Shown: piece by piece, positions 1 through 7,839 of the stretch
How positions within the stretch are numbered: the stretch's first letter is position 1
How the letters are laid out: each line of letters opens with the position of its first letter
NCBI GenBank assembly: GCA_910577065.1
Contig: CAJTLD010000010.1
Location: forward strand, 20,665-32,169
Direction of reading: 5' to 3'
Length of the DNA stretch: 11,505 nucleotides
Origin: an uncultured Lachnospiraceae bacterium
Lineage (GTDB): Bacteria > Bacillota > Clostridia > Lachnospirales > Lachnospiraceae
Translations under genes and position numbers: made by a program
The notes under the pieces: model-generated
The model's database searches: none
Told to the model about the DNA's origin: nothing
What the model saw: only the letters and a program-made list of their open reading frames with translations

Positions 1-906
1 TGGGCGCTTGCCGGAAGCCTTGCCATATTTTTATACCTATCGTTTGACGCGTTAAAGCTGGCGAACGCCCGGAAAAAAATACTGGAAGGGGTGCTTGAAA
101 TTGGCAGCGGCAAGCTGGACTACAAATTTGACACGCGGGAATTTGACGGCGACTATAAAGAACTGGCGGAGAAAATCAACGGGATCGGGGAAGGGCTCTA
201 TACCGCCGTAGAAGAAAACGTCAAAAACGAACGGCTGAAAACCGAACTGATCACCAACGTATCCCACGACATCAAAACGCCGCTGACTTCCATTATCAAC
301 TACATCGATCTGATTAAAATGGAGCAGATAGAAAATGAAAACCTGGAAAATTACGTGAGTATTCTGGAGAAGAAATCCCAGCGCTTAAAACAGCTTGCAG
401 AGGATTTGGTAGAGGTTTCGCAGATTACCAGCGGAAATATCCTTTTGGATATGCAGCCGATCAATATGGTGGAACTGATTTACCAGACCGGAGGGGAATT
501 TAACGAAATTTTTGAAGATCTGGGGCTTACGATTGTAACGCGCCTGCCCAAAGATCCGGTCATTATTCTGGCGGACGGCAACCGTATCTGGCGCGTCATT
601 CAAAACCTCTACAACAACGCCGCCAAATACGCCTTAAAAGATACCCGCATCTATGTGGAACTGAAAAAAACCGAAGCGACGGCGGAGTTTTCGATTAAAG
701 ATATTTCCGCGCATGAAATCCACCAGACGGCGCAGGATTTGAGCGAGCGTTTTGTACGCGGGGACGAATCGCGCGGGACGGAGGGCAGCGGCCTCGGTCT
801 TTCGATTGCCCGAAACCTGACCAATTTAATGGGCGGGACGTTTGAAATCGTGCTCGACGGCGATTTATTTACCGTATCCATCACGTTTCCGCTGATAAAC
901 CCTTGA
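1..906 (+). CDS. Sensor histidine kinase, C-terminal part (5' end outside window)
   Basis: The frame is open from the first base, so the gene starts upstream; a GTG at 91 is internal and not a credible start. The first 15 or so visible residues (WALAGSLAIFLYLSF) look like the end of a transmembrane helix. A linker resembling HAMP follows, then the HisKA dimerisation helix with H-box NVSHDIKTPLTS (phospho-acceptor His codon at 265-267). The HATPase domain has an N-box with QNLYNNAAKYA (601-633) and a G2 box EGSGLGLSIA (781-810). The usual DxGxG of the G1 box is replaced by KDISAHEI; I recall similar KNIS-type G1 variants in Firmicutes kinases, so this alone does not imply a dead enzyme. The protein should autophosphorylate and pass phosphate to a response regulator, probably encoded upstream outside the window. 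The stimulus cannot be inferred because the sensor region is missing. The frame ends with TGA at 904-906. Confidence 0.92.
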   Translation, partial: WALAGSLAIFLYLSFDALKLANARKKILEGVLEIGSGKLDYKFDTREFDGDYKELAEKINGIGEGLYTAVEENVKNERLKTELITNVSHDIKTPLTSIINYIDLIKMEQIENENLENYVSILEKKSQRLKQLAEDLVEVSQITSGNILLDMQPINMVELIYQTGGEFNEIFEDLGLTIVTRLPKDPVIILADGNRIWRVIQNLYNNAAKYALKDTRIYVELKKTEATAEFSIKDISAHEIHQTAQDLSERFVRGDESRGTEGSGLGLSIARNLTNLMGGTFEIVLDGDLFTVSITFPLINP

Positions 907-931
907 TTTTTAGCGGTGCTGCCTTTATAAT
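903..931 (+). promoter_or_regulatory. Sigma-A type promoter for the aconitase-like gene/operon
   Basis: The -35 TTGATT (903-908, four of six consensus bases) and -10 TATAAT (926-931, perfect) are separated by exactly 17 bases. The -35 box contains the stop codon of the kinase gene. Transcription would start near 938, giving a leader of about 80 bases before the ATG at 1020. This is the only well-spaced sigma-A promoter I found in the gaps between genes of the window. The assignment rests on sequence match only. Confidence 0.62.
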
Positions 932-945
932 TTTAACCAGACCTG

Positions 946-975
946 TACGCGGGCGGCGCAGCGCCGTTTTGCGTA
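946..975 (+). other. Stem-loop in the 5' leader of the aconitase-like gene (possible weak terminator)
   Basis: The outer arm TACGC (946-950) pairs with GCGTA (971-975). The inner arm GGGCGGC (951-957) pairs with GCCGTTT (963-969) through four Watson-Crick and three G-U pairs. The loop is GCAGC (958-962) and T970 is bulged. The inner hairpin plus TTTT (967-970) resembles a weak intrinsic terminator for the kinase gene. However, it lies just downstream of the predicted start site of the next transcript, so it may instead be a leader structure that stabilises or attenuates that mRNA. On the minus strand the G-U pairs become C-A mismatches, so the fold favours + strand RNA. Two copies of CGGACA (981-986 and 991-996) follow; no function is assigned to them. 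Confidence 0.4.
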
Positions 976-1019
976 GTAAACGGACAAAAACGGACAGACG
1001 AGAATAAGGAGAATAGCAG

Positions 1020-3287
1020 ATGAAGCTTTATGAAAACGGGGTATACCTCGTAAACGGAACAGAATTAATCGAAGATACCAGCCAGAATGCTTCCCGCGTC
1101 GGCATGACAAAAGAGGAAGCGGCAAAAAATACGATTGCGTATGGGATTTTAAAAGAGCATAATACCTCCGGCAGCATGGAAAAGCTGCAGGTGAAATTTG
1201 ATAAACTGACTTCGCACGACATTACGTTTGTCGGGATTATCCAGACGGCGCGCGCAAGCGGCCTGGAGAAATTCCCGATTCCCTATGTGCTGACGAACTG
1301 TCACAACAGCCTGTGCGCCGTAGGCGGGACGATCAACGAGGACGACCATATGTACGGTTTAACCTGCGCCAAGAAATACGGCGGCGTGTATGTGCCGCCG
1401 CACCAGGCAGTCATTCACCAGTATGCCAGGGAGATGCTTGCCGAAGGCGGCGCAATGATTTTGGGATCGGATTCCCACACGCGCTACGGCGCGCTCGGGA
1501 CGATGGCAATCGGCGAAGGCGGCCCCGAACTGGTAAAACAGCTTTTGAGCCAGACGTATGATATCAATATGCCGCAGGTGGTCGGCGTATATTTAAAAGG
1601 CGCGCCGGTAAAAGGCGTCGGCCCGCAGGACATCGCCCTTGCCATTATCGGGAAAGTGTTTGCAAACGGCTATGTCAAGAACAAAGTAATGGAATTTGTC
1701 GGTCCCGGCGTAGCCGGCTTAAGCGTAGATTACCGGATTGGCATAGACGTTATGACAACCGAGACGACCTGCCTTTCTTCCGTCTGGCAGACCGACGGCG
1801 CGGTGCGCGAGTTTTATGAAATCCACGGCAGAAAAGAAGCCTACAAAGAACTGGCTCCGGGCCAAACGGCGTATTACGACGGTATGATTGAAATCGATCT
1901 GAGCGAAATCCGCCCCATGATTGCTATGCCGTTCCATCCGAGCAACACCTATACGATTGAAGAGTTAAACGCCAACTTAACGGATATATTAGACGACTGT
2001 GAAAAACGCGCGCAGGTCAGCTTTGACGGCGCGGTGGATCTGGATTTAAAGAGCAAGGTCAAAAACGGCAGGCTGTATGTGGATCAGGGCATTATTGCAG
2101 GCTGCGCGGGCGGCGGCTTTGAAAACATCTGCGACGCGGCGGATATTTTAAACGGCGCTTCCATCGGGCAGGACGGCTTTACGCTTAGCGTTTATCCGGC
2201 AAGTATGCCGATTTATATGGAACTTGTAAGAAACGGCGCGGCCGCTGCGCTCATGCAGACCGGGGCGGTTTTAAAAACCGCGTTCTGCGGGCCGTGTTTC
2301 GGCGCGGGCGACACGCCGGCAAACAATGCGTTTTCCATCCGGCATTCGACCAGGAACTTCCCGAACCGGGAGGGCTCTAAGATCCAGAACGGGCAGATTG
2401 CTTCCGTGGCGTTAATGGACGCCCGATCCATTGCCGCGACTGCCGCAAACAAAGGCTATCTGACCCCGGCGACCGATCTGGACGTAACGTATTCCGGGAA
2501 AAAATACTTCTTTGACCGTAAGATTTATGAAAACCGCATTTTTGACAGCAAGGGCATAGCGGATCCGTCCGTGGAAATCCAGTTCGGGCCAAATATCAAG
2601 GACTGGCCGAACATGAGTCCGCTGCCGAAGCATATGATTTTAAAGGTGGCCGCCGAAATCCACGATCCGGTTACAACGACCGACGAACTGATCCCGTCCG
2701 GCGAGACGTCTTCTTACCGCTCAAACCCGCTCGGGCTGGCGGAATTTACGCTTTCCAGGAAGGATCCGGCGTATGTCGGCCGGGCGAAGGAAATCCAGAA
2801 GGCGCAGAAGGCCATTGAAGCCGATACCTGCCCGTGCGAGGCGGTTCCGGAATTAAAGCCGGTTATGGATTTCTTAAAAGAACGGTTCGGCGATATCAGC
2901 CGGAAAACCGTCGGCATCGGGAGCGTTGTGTTTGCGGTAAAGCCGGGCGACGGTTCGGCCAGGGAGCAGGCGGCTTCCTGCCAGAAGGTGCTTGGCGGCT
3001 GGGCCAATATCGCCAACGAATACGCAACCAAGCGTTACCGCTCGAACCTCATCAACTGGGGAATGCTGCCCCTGTTAATCGAGCCGGGCGAACTGCCGTT
3101 TGCGAACGGGGACTATATTTTCCTGCCGGATATCCGCAGAGAAGTGGAAGAAGCGGCGGCGGAACTCAAAGCATATGTGATAAAAGACGGGGGATGCACA
3201 GAATTTAAACTTACCATGGGAGAGCTGACCGACGACGAGAGAAGCATTATTTTGAAAGGATGCCTGATTAATTACAACAGAAAGTAG
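1020..3287 (+). CDS. Aconitase-superfamily hydratase (YbhJ-like), 755 aa
   Basis: The ATG has a good ribosome binding site, AAGGAG at 1006-1011, eight bases upstream. The protein shows the aconitase plan. Expected [4Fe-4S] ligands are C362 (in IAGCAGGG) and C423/C426 (CGPC). The DSHT motif is at 151-154, and VIHQ is in the expected His region. The TTETT glutamate matches aconitase E262, and RNFPNR keeps the two substrate arginines. The swivel domain has GDGSARE with S646 and R648 matching aconitase S642/R644. Two departures are visible: aconitase Asp-His (D100-H101) aligns with C94-H95 in TNCHNS, and the GSCTNS motif reads AGCAGG. From memory, length and motifs fit E. coli YbhJ, a putative hydratase of about 750 residues, better than AcnA/AcnB. 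The fold implies reversible dehydration/hydration of a hydroxy-carboxylic acid in the cytosol, but the substrate is uncertain. No citrate synthase or isocitrate dehydrogenase gene is nearby. It is probably first in the operon. Confidence 0.88.
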   Translation: MKLYENGVYLVNGTELIEDTSQNASRVGMTKEEAAKNTIAYGILKEHNTSGSMEKLQVKFDKLTSHDITFVGIIQTARASGLEKFPIPYVLTNCHNSLCAVGGTINEDDHMYGLTCAKKYGGVYVPPHQAVIHQYAREMLAEGGAMILGSDSHTRYGALGTMAIGEGGPELVKQLLSQTYDINMPQVVGVYLKGAPVKGVGPQDIALAIIGKVFANGYVKNKVMEFVGPGVAGLSVDYRIGIDVMTTETTCLSSVWQTDGAVREFYEIHGRKEAYKELAPGQTAYYDGMIEIDLSEIRPMIAMPFHPSNTYTIEELNANLTDILDDCEKRAQVSFDGAVDLDLKSKVKNGRLYVDQGIIAGCAGGGFENICDAADILNGASIGQDGFTLSVYPASMPIYMELVRNGAAAALMQTGAVLKTAFCGPCFGAGDTPANNAFSIRHSTRNFPNREGSKIQNGQIASVALMDARSIAATAANKGYLTPATDLDVTYSGKKYFFDRKIYENRIFDSKGIADPSVEIQFGPNIKDWPNMSPLPKHMILKVAAEIHDPVTTTDELIPSGETSSYRSNPLGLAEFTLSRKDPAYVGRAKEIQKAQKAIEADTCPCEAVPELKPVMDFLKERFGDISRKTVGIGSVVFAVKPGDGSAREQAASCQKVLGGWANIANEYATKRYRSNLINWGMLPLLIEPGELPFANGDYIFLPDIRREVEEAAAELKAYVIKDGGCTEFKLTMGELTDDERSIILKGCLINYNRK

Positions 3288-3290
3288 GTG
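3283..3290 (+). promoter_or_regulatory. Ribosome binding site overlapping the upstream stop codon; sets the start at 3299
   Basis: AGTAGGTG matches AGGAGGTG at seven of eight bases and ends eight bases before the ATG at 3299. It includes the TAG stop (3285-3287) of the hydratase gene. A GTG at 3290 is in frame but lies inside this site and so is not the likely start. The overlap suggests coupled translation of the two genes. Confidence 0.6.
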
Positions 3291-3298
3291 TGTTCTCC

Positions 3299-4579
3299 AT
3301 GGAGGAAATGCAGGATTTCAAAAAAAAGAAACAACCGCCGGAATGGGATTTACAGAAATATATTACGATTGCGGTCATAGCGTTTGTAACGGTATGCTGC
3401 TGCGTGCTCTTTTTCTTCTTGATTTACCGCTACCACGGGCTTACGGCGTACTGGCAGAAGCTGGTAGCGGTACTGCAGCCGATCATTATGGGCTGTATTA
3501 CGGCGTATCTGTTAAACCCGGTAATGATGTTTCTGGAACGGTATCTGATAAAATTTTTAAAGCCGCGCGTCAAAAGCGAAAAAAAAGCGAAGAAACTGTC
3601 CCGCACCCTTGCAACGGGCGGGGCGCTCGCGATCTTTCTGCTGGTCATCTTTTTGCTTCTTGACATGGTAATCCCGGAACTGATTACGAGTATACAGGGA
3701 ATGGCGACAAACCTGCCGTCCGAGATCAATTCCTTCGTGGCATGGAGCAAACACACGCTGTCCGGCGACAGCAAAATAGCGGAAATGCTCGGCAGCGGGC
3801 TGGTCACGGCGACCAATTACTTAGAACAGTGGCTGCAGGCGGACGTGCTGCCGCAGGTCAATTCTTACATTGCGTCCATCACCACGGGAGTAATCAGCAT
3901 TGTAAGGGCGCTGTTTAATTTCGTAATCGGGCTTGTAATTGCGATCTATCTTCTGACAAGCAAGGAAACGTTTATCGGGCAGGGCAAAAAGATCATTTAT
4001 GCCGTTCTGCCGCCCAAATTCGGGAACCATGTCATCGAGACGCTGCGGGTCAGCCATAAGATGTTCGGCGGGTTTATCAGCGGCAAAATCCTGGATTCCG
4101 CGATTATCGGCGTAATCGCCTATGTGGGCCTTGCGGCGCTTTCGATGCCGTACAGCCTGCTCGTAGCGGTAATCGTGGGCGTGACCAATGTCGTTCCGTT
4201 TTTCGGGCCGTTTATCGGCGCGGTGCCGGGCGTGATTCTGATTGCCCTGGCAGAGCCGGTAAAGGGGCTGTATTTCCTGATATTCGTGTTTGTCTTACAG
4301 CAGGTGGACGGGAATATCATCGGGCCTAAGATACTGGGCGATTCCACGGGGTTGTCTTCTTTTTGGGTTGTATTTGCAATTTTAGTCGGCGGAGGGCTGT
4401 TCGGCTTTATGGGCATGCTGCTCGGCGTGCCGACGTTTGCGGTGATTTATTATCTGATCCGTGAAATTGTAGCTTATGTACTGCGGCGGCGGAAGCTGCC
4501 GGAGGGGACAAGAGAGTATATACAGATGCAGAGTGTGGATGTGGATACGGGGAAAGTCCGGTATGAGGAAGAGAAGTAG
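3299..4579 (+). CDS. AI-2E family transporter (PerM/UPF0118-type membrane protein), 426 aa
   Basis: The ATG at 3299 is chosen because of the Shine-Dalgarno at 3283-3290; GTG 3290 would add three residues. A charged N-terminal tail (KKKK at 8-11) precedes the first membrane helix at about 22-43, with further helices near 55-75 and 103-125. A soluble stretch of about 80 residues follows (roughly 125-200), then a hydrophobic C-terminal half. That half carries family hallmarks: GLVIAIYLL, FGGFISGKILDS, NVVPFFGPFIGAVPG, QQVDGNIIGPKILG and FGFMGMLLGVP. The tail is hydrophilic and charged, ending EEEK. Length and layout are normal for the family. Members have been linked to autoinducer-2 export or Na+/H+ exchange, but for most of them, including this one, the substrate is unknown. 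It lies 11 bases after the hydratase and 24 bases before the large TPR/AAA gene, so it is probably cotranscribed with both. Confidence 0.92.
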   Translation: MEEMQDFKKKKQPPEWDLQKYITIAVIAFVTVCCCVLFFFLIYRYHGLTAYWQKLVAVLQPIIMGCITAYLLNPVMMFLERYLIKFLKPRVKSEKKAKKLSRTLATGGALAIFLLVIFLLLDMVIPELITSIQGMATNLPSEINSFVAWSKHTLSGDSKIAEMLGSGLVTATNYLEQWLQADVLPQVNSYIASITTGVISIVRALFNFVIGLVIAIYLLTSKETFIGQGKKIIYAVLPPKFGNHVIETLRVSHKMFGGFISGKILDSAIIGVIAYVGLAALSMPYSLLVAVIVGVTNVVPFFGPFIGAVPGVILIALAEPVKGLYFLIFVFVLQQVDGNIIGPKILGDSTGLSSFWVVFAILVGGGLFGFMGMLLGVPTFAVIYYLIREIVAYVLRRRKLPEGTREYIQMQSVDVDTGKVRYEEEK

Positions 4580-4590
4580 CCTTCTTTGTT

Positions 4591-4598
4591 GAGGTGAG
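4591..4598 (+). promoter_or_regulatory. Ribosome binding site supporting a TTG start at 4604
   Basis: GAGGTGAG is a strong match to the anti-Shine-Dalgarno complement. Its core GAGGTGA (4591-4597) ends six bases before TTG 4604. The first in-frame ATG is at codon 14 (4643) and has no comparable site upstream, so the TTG is the better start. Confidence 0.65.
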
Positions 4599-4603
4599 AT
4601 ACA

Positions 4604-7600
4604 TTGATAGATAAATATGAATACAAATTAAAATTTGAGCAGATGAAAGCGCTGACGGCCGAAGGGGATTATGCGGCTGCGGCAGAAATTGCAGATACAA
4701 TCCAATGGCGTAAAGTGCGTAATATGAACCTGTTAATAAAGGCGGGGGATATTTACTGCAAGCGGAAACGTTATGATGAGGCAAAAGAAATCCTGCAGAT
4801 GGCTTACGACCGTTCGCCGATCGGGAGAATGATCATATACCGCCTGGCAGAGATTGCCGTAAAAATGAAGAATTTTGAGGAAGCCGAGGAATATTATGAC
4901 GAATTTGTGGAACTTGCGCCGCGCGACAATCTGAAATATGTGCTGCGGTATAAGATCAGCAAAGCCAAGGGGGCCGATATACAGGCCAGGATTGCGATAC
5001 TGGAAGAATTGAATGAGGCTGAATATACCGAAGAGTGGGCGCTTGAACTGGCATACCTGTACCACAAGGCGGGTGAAAATGAAAAATGCATTGACGCGTG
5101 CGACAAATTGATTTTATGGTTTGGCGACGGGATATATGTGGAACGGGCAATGGAACTTAAAATGCTGTATCAGCCCTTAACGAAGTCGCAGGAGGACAAA
5201 TACCGGGTATTTAAACAGCGCAGGGACGGGATCAAAGAAGTGTATCCCAAAAGGGACGCCGTGCGGATTCCGCCTGTACAGGAGAATATCGGAAAATATA
5301 ATACGACAAACCTTCAAGAAGAACTGAAAAAGAGTATGCAGCAGATGAAATCTCCGGCAGAACAGGAACCTGCCCCGGGCATAAACGGATGGGAGAGAAC
5401 CAGCCGGGCGGCGCAGACAGCCCTTGAGATTGCAAAACAGCGGCGGACGGAGCCTCAAAAAGCGAAAGCGCTGCAGGAAGCCGAAGATATTATGGATCGC
5501 CTGGTGGATGTAATACCAAGTTTGGACGCGGAAATTGCGCCGGATCAGCGGCTGCGTGAACAATACCTCTCAAAAAGCGGCGTTTCCACGGAGGAGCGCG
5601 CCGGAAGGTATATGGCGGGCATGAACAATATGCTGCAGCAGCAAATAGACCGTTTTCAGGAAGAAAATGAGGCCGAGCCGGATTTGCTGCGCAAAATAAA
5701 ACGGGCGAAACCCAATTTTGAAGGAAGCGTGGGGGTAAGGCCTTTTATACCCAGGAACGTCCGTCCTCCTGAAAGAGCCGAAGCTTACGAAGAACAGCCG
5801 CTGCCGGAAGGATATGAGGCGTTTGCGGCCAGGGAGTCTGCGGCAGGAAGAATACCCCGCAGGTTTGTCTTAGGAACGGACGGGCAGGAAGAAATCCGGT
5901 TTGTGGATACGTCCGCGGAATATACGCGGCAGGCCAATACGTCAATAGAGCCGGATGGAGAAAACTTCCGTCCGCATGGAAGGGATCCGGAAAGAACAGG
6001 CGAAGGAGTTCTTTTGCCACAGGGAACGGAACTGAAAGAAACAGGCGAAGGATATTCTGGTCCGCTGGAAACGGCTCCGGAAGAACCTGATGAAGAATAT
6101 TTCCCGCCACAGGGCATAATGCAGCAAGAGACAGGCGTGGGGGATTTCTCTCCTCAGGAGGAAATTCAAAAGGAGCCTGTTACAGAATTTGCCGGAGAGC
6201 AAGCAACTGTACCGGGGGAGCCGCAAGAGCAATATTTTGGCGGACAGGAGATAGAGCCGATAGGCTCTGGAGCGGAATATCGCCGTGGACAGGAGATAGA
6301 ACCGATAGGCTCTGGAGCGGAATATCGCCGTGGACAGGAGATAGAGCCGATAGGCTCCGGAGCGGAATATCATTATGGGCAGGGGATGGCGGAAGCAGGA
6401 TCCGCCGCAGAATATGCCGGAGAGCAGTACGGATTATCGGAAGAAGGCTTCATGGAAGATATCTGCCGGCGGGACGATGTTCCGGAGGAGCCCGCAGCAG
6501 ATTATGATGGGCAGGACGATGCGCCGGAGGAGCCTGCAGCAGATTATGATGGGCAGGACGATGCGCCGGAGGAGTCTGCAGCAGGTTATAATGGATGGCA
6601 GGGCGAAATGCCGGAAGAGGCCGCCATGGAGTATGCCGGGCAGCAGGGCTATGCGCCGGGAGGAACGGCGGATGGCTGGAACGGACAGGAAATTGCGCTG
6701 CCGGAGGATGAAACAGAAGAATTTCCGGAAATGCAAAAAACCCTGCCGCCGGAACCGGACGAAGTTCTTTCCGAAGAAATGAAGATGGCGGAAGCGGAAT
6801 TTTACGGGATTCCGGTAGACGCCCTTACAGATGGTCAGAACGATACTCCGTTGTATCAGCCGGATCTTTCAGCCGAGGAATTGGCGGAGGGGCATTTGGC
6901 AAGGCAGGATACAAAAGAAATAAAGGCAAAAATCATTGCGGAAGCGCTTGACAGGCATGCGGAAGATATTATTGTAGAGGATGATGAAGTATTAGCCGGT
7001 TCTATTCCGGAGCAGAATGCTGCTTCCAAGACGCAGGACATGCCGGAGATTACGGCCTTTGACGACGCGCAAAAGGCAATTTTCTCGTATTTTGCGCCGG
7101 TGGCAGGAATGCAGGAGCAGATTTGCCGGACGCTTTCGCATACGCTGGCCAGATTTGCCCAGGGAGGGAGTTCCGCGTCCGGGCATATTGTAATTCAGGG
7201 CGGCAGGGGATGCGGCAAAACGATTCTGGCAAAACGGCTGATTATGGCGCTGCAAAAGGAAGTGCAGCGGCCGCAGCTAAAACTGGGCAAGATTGACGCG
7301 GAAAAATTAAACGAAAAAGATTTGTCCGGGCTGTTAAAAAAAATGGCCGGGGGCTGTCTTTTGATTGAACGGGCGGGGGATTTAAACCGGGAAACAGCCG
7401 TTAAATTATCGTTGCTTGTGGAACATGATTCCAGCGGGCTATTGATTATTCTGGAAGATACCCGGGTGGGCCTGGAAGATGCGTTAAGGCTGGATGAAGG
7501 ATTTGCAAAAAGATTTACCGAAAAAATAAAAATCCCTGTGTTTACCAGCGACGAGCTTGTGGAATTTGGCAGGACATACGCGCATGAACGGGATTATGAA

Positions 7601-7816
7601 ATAGATAATATGGGGGTGCTGGCGCTGTATAACCGCATCAGCAACATTCAGCGGCTGGATCAGCCGACCACCTTAACGGAGGTAAAAGATATCATAGACG
7701 AAGCGATTGAAAAGGCGGAAAAGAAATCCTGGAAAAAAGCGTTTTCAATTTTAACTTCCAGAAGATATACGGAGAATGATTATATCATCCTCAGAGAAAA
7801 AGACTTTGAAGAATAA
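4604..7816 (+). CDS. Large three-part protein: TPR-like repeats, acidic 15-residue repeat region, degenerate CbbX/SpoVK-like AAA+ domain (1070 aa)
   Basis: The TTG start is supported by the ribosome binding site at 4591. Residues 1 to about 200 are helical pairs with TPR-like spacing (for example RYDEAKEILQMAYDRSP and NFEEAEEYYDEFVELAP). Residues 200-425 are charged and probably helical or linker. Residues 440-706 are acidic and rich in Pro, Gly and Glu, built from a roughly 15-residue repeat. The C-terminal domain (about 800-1070) has Walker A GGRGCGKT at 866-873 (K872) after a beta strand. The segment GGCLLIERAG (916-925) aligns with the Walker B stretch of CbbX/SpoVK-type AAA+ proteins, where FIDEA is usual; here Asp-Glu is Glu-Arg (E922-R923). 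LLIILED resembles the sensor-1 strand, and FAKRF (R970) resembles the arginine-finger helix. I see no signal peptide or membrane segment, so it is probably cytoplasmic. Function is unknown; a scaffold or ATP-responsive partner of a neighbour is a guess from context. The next gene, glgB, starts 23 bases downstream. Confidence 0.85.
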   Translation: MIDKYEYKLKFEQMKALTAEGDYAAAAEIADTIQWRKVRNMNLLIKAGDIYCKRKRYDEAKEILQMAYDRSPIGRMIIYRLAEIAVKMKNFEEAEEYYDEFVELAPRDNLKYVLRYKISKAKGADIQARIAILEELNEAEYTEEWALELAYLYHKAGENEKCIDACDKLILWFGDGIYVERAMELKMLYQPLTKSQEDKYRVFKQRRDGIKEVYPKRDAVRIPPVQENIGKYNTTNLQEELKKSMQQMKSPAEQEPAPGINGWERTSRAAQTALEIAKQRRTEPQKAKALQEAEDIMDRLVDVIPSLDAEIAPDQRLREQYLSKSGVSTEERAGRYMAGMNNMLQQQIDRFQEENEAEPDLLRKIKRAKPNFEGSVGVRPFIPRNVRPPERAEAYEEQPLPEGYEAFAARESAAGRIPRRFVLGTDGQEEIRFVDTSAEYTRQANTSIEPDGENFRPHGRDPERTGEGVLLPQGTELKETGEGYSGPLETAPEEPDEEYFPPQGIMQQETGVGDFSPQEEIQKEPVTEFAGEQATVPGEPQEQYFGGQEIEPIGSGAEYRRGQEIEPIGSGAEYRRGQEIEPIGSGAEYHYGQGMAEAGSAAEYAGEQYGLSEEGFMEDICRRDDVPEEPAADYDGQDDAPEEPAADYDGQDDAPEESAAGYNGWQGEMPEEAAMEYAGQQGYAPGGTADGWNGQEIALPEDETEEFPEMQKTLPPEPDEVLSEEMKMAEAEFYGIPVDALTDGQNDTPLYQPDLSAEELAEGHLARQDTKEIKAKIIAEALDRHAEDIIVEDDEVLAGSIPEQNAASKTQDMPEITAFDDAQKAIFSYFAPVAGMQEQICRTLSHTLARFAQGGSSASGHIVIQGGRGCGKTILAKRLIMALQKEVQRPQLKLGKIDAEKLNEKDLSGLLKKMAGGCLLIERAGDLNRETAVKLSLLVEHDSSGLLIILEDTRVGLEDALRLDEGFAKRFTEKIKIPVFTSDELVEFGRTYAHERDYEIDNMGVLALYNRISNIQRLDQPTTLTEVKDIIDEAIEKAEKKSWKKAFSILTSRRYTENDYIILREKDFEE
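6242..6376 (+). repeat. Three near-identical 45-bp tandem repeats
   Basis: The units are 6242-6286, 6287-6331 and 6332-6376, each encoding GQEIEPIGSGAEY plus two variable residues (RR, RR, HY). Units 1 and 2 differ at one base; unit 3 differs from unit 1 at five bases, four of them in its last six. A diverged fourth copy follows at 6377-6421 (GQGMAEAGSAAEYAG). The unit is a multiple of three, so gain or loss of copies keeps the reading frame. Confidence 0.95.
6473..6598 (+). repeat. Three 42-bp tandem repeats
   Basis: The units are 6473-6514, 6515-6556 and 6557-6598. They encode DDVPEEPAADYDGQ, DDAPEEPAADYDGQ and a diverged DDAPEESAAGYNGW. They are one codon shorter than the surrounding 45-bp rhythm but keep its tyrosine spacing, so they look like a second, separate local amplification within the same array. 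Confidence 0.92.
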
Positions 7817-7839
7817 TAAATAAGCGGAGGGGTACAAGT

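Larger units (their letters stand above)
5921..6721 (+). repeat. Coding array of about 18 degenerate 15-residue (45-bp) repeats
   Basis: When residues 440-706 of the large protein are written in rows of 15 starting at 454, most rows begin with Y, F, W, D or V. They carry Gly/Gln near positions 4-6, Pro near 9-10 and an acidic end. Examples are VLLPQGTELKETGEG, YFPPQGIMQQETGVG, YRRGQEIEPIGSGAE and WNGQEIALPEDETEE. The first row (440-453) and the two rows 634-647 and 648-661 are 14 long; all others are 15. The outer rows have drifted while the centre is nearly identical. The region is probably disordered, so it is more likely a flexible linker or multivalent binding tract than a folded enzyme domain. 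Confidence 0.7.

Noticed and set aside
2834..3208. 124-codon + strand frame in another phase of the hydratase gene
   Set aside because: It overlaps the conserved swivel domain of the aconitase fold; the composition is Arg/Gly-rich noise.
4570..4587. Small hairpin around the stop codon of the AI-2E gene as a terminator
   Set aside because: The stem is short, A/T-rich and has only three Ts after it; gene spacing and the strong downstream ribosome binding site argue for read-through.
6242..6598. CRISPR-like or mobile repeat array
   Set aside because: The repeats are directly adjacent without spacers, are in frame, and encode a continuous protein tract.
6375..6782. 135-codon + strand frame in another phase of the large TPR/AAA gene
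   Set aside because: It is the alternate-frame reading of the tandem repeats and contains no recognisable domain.
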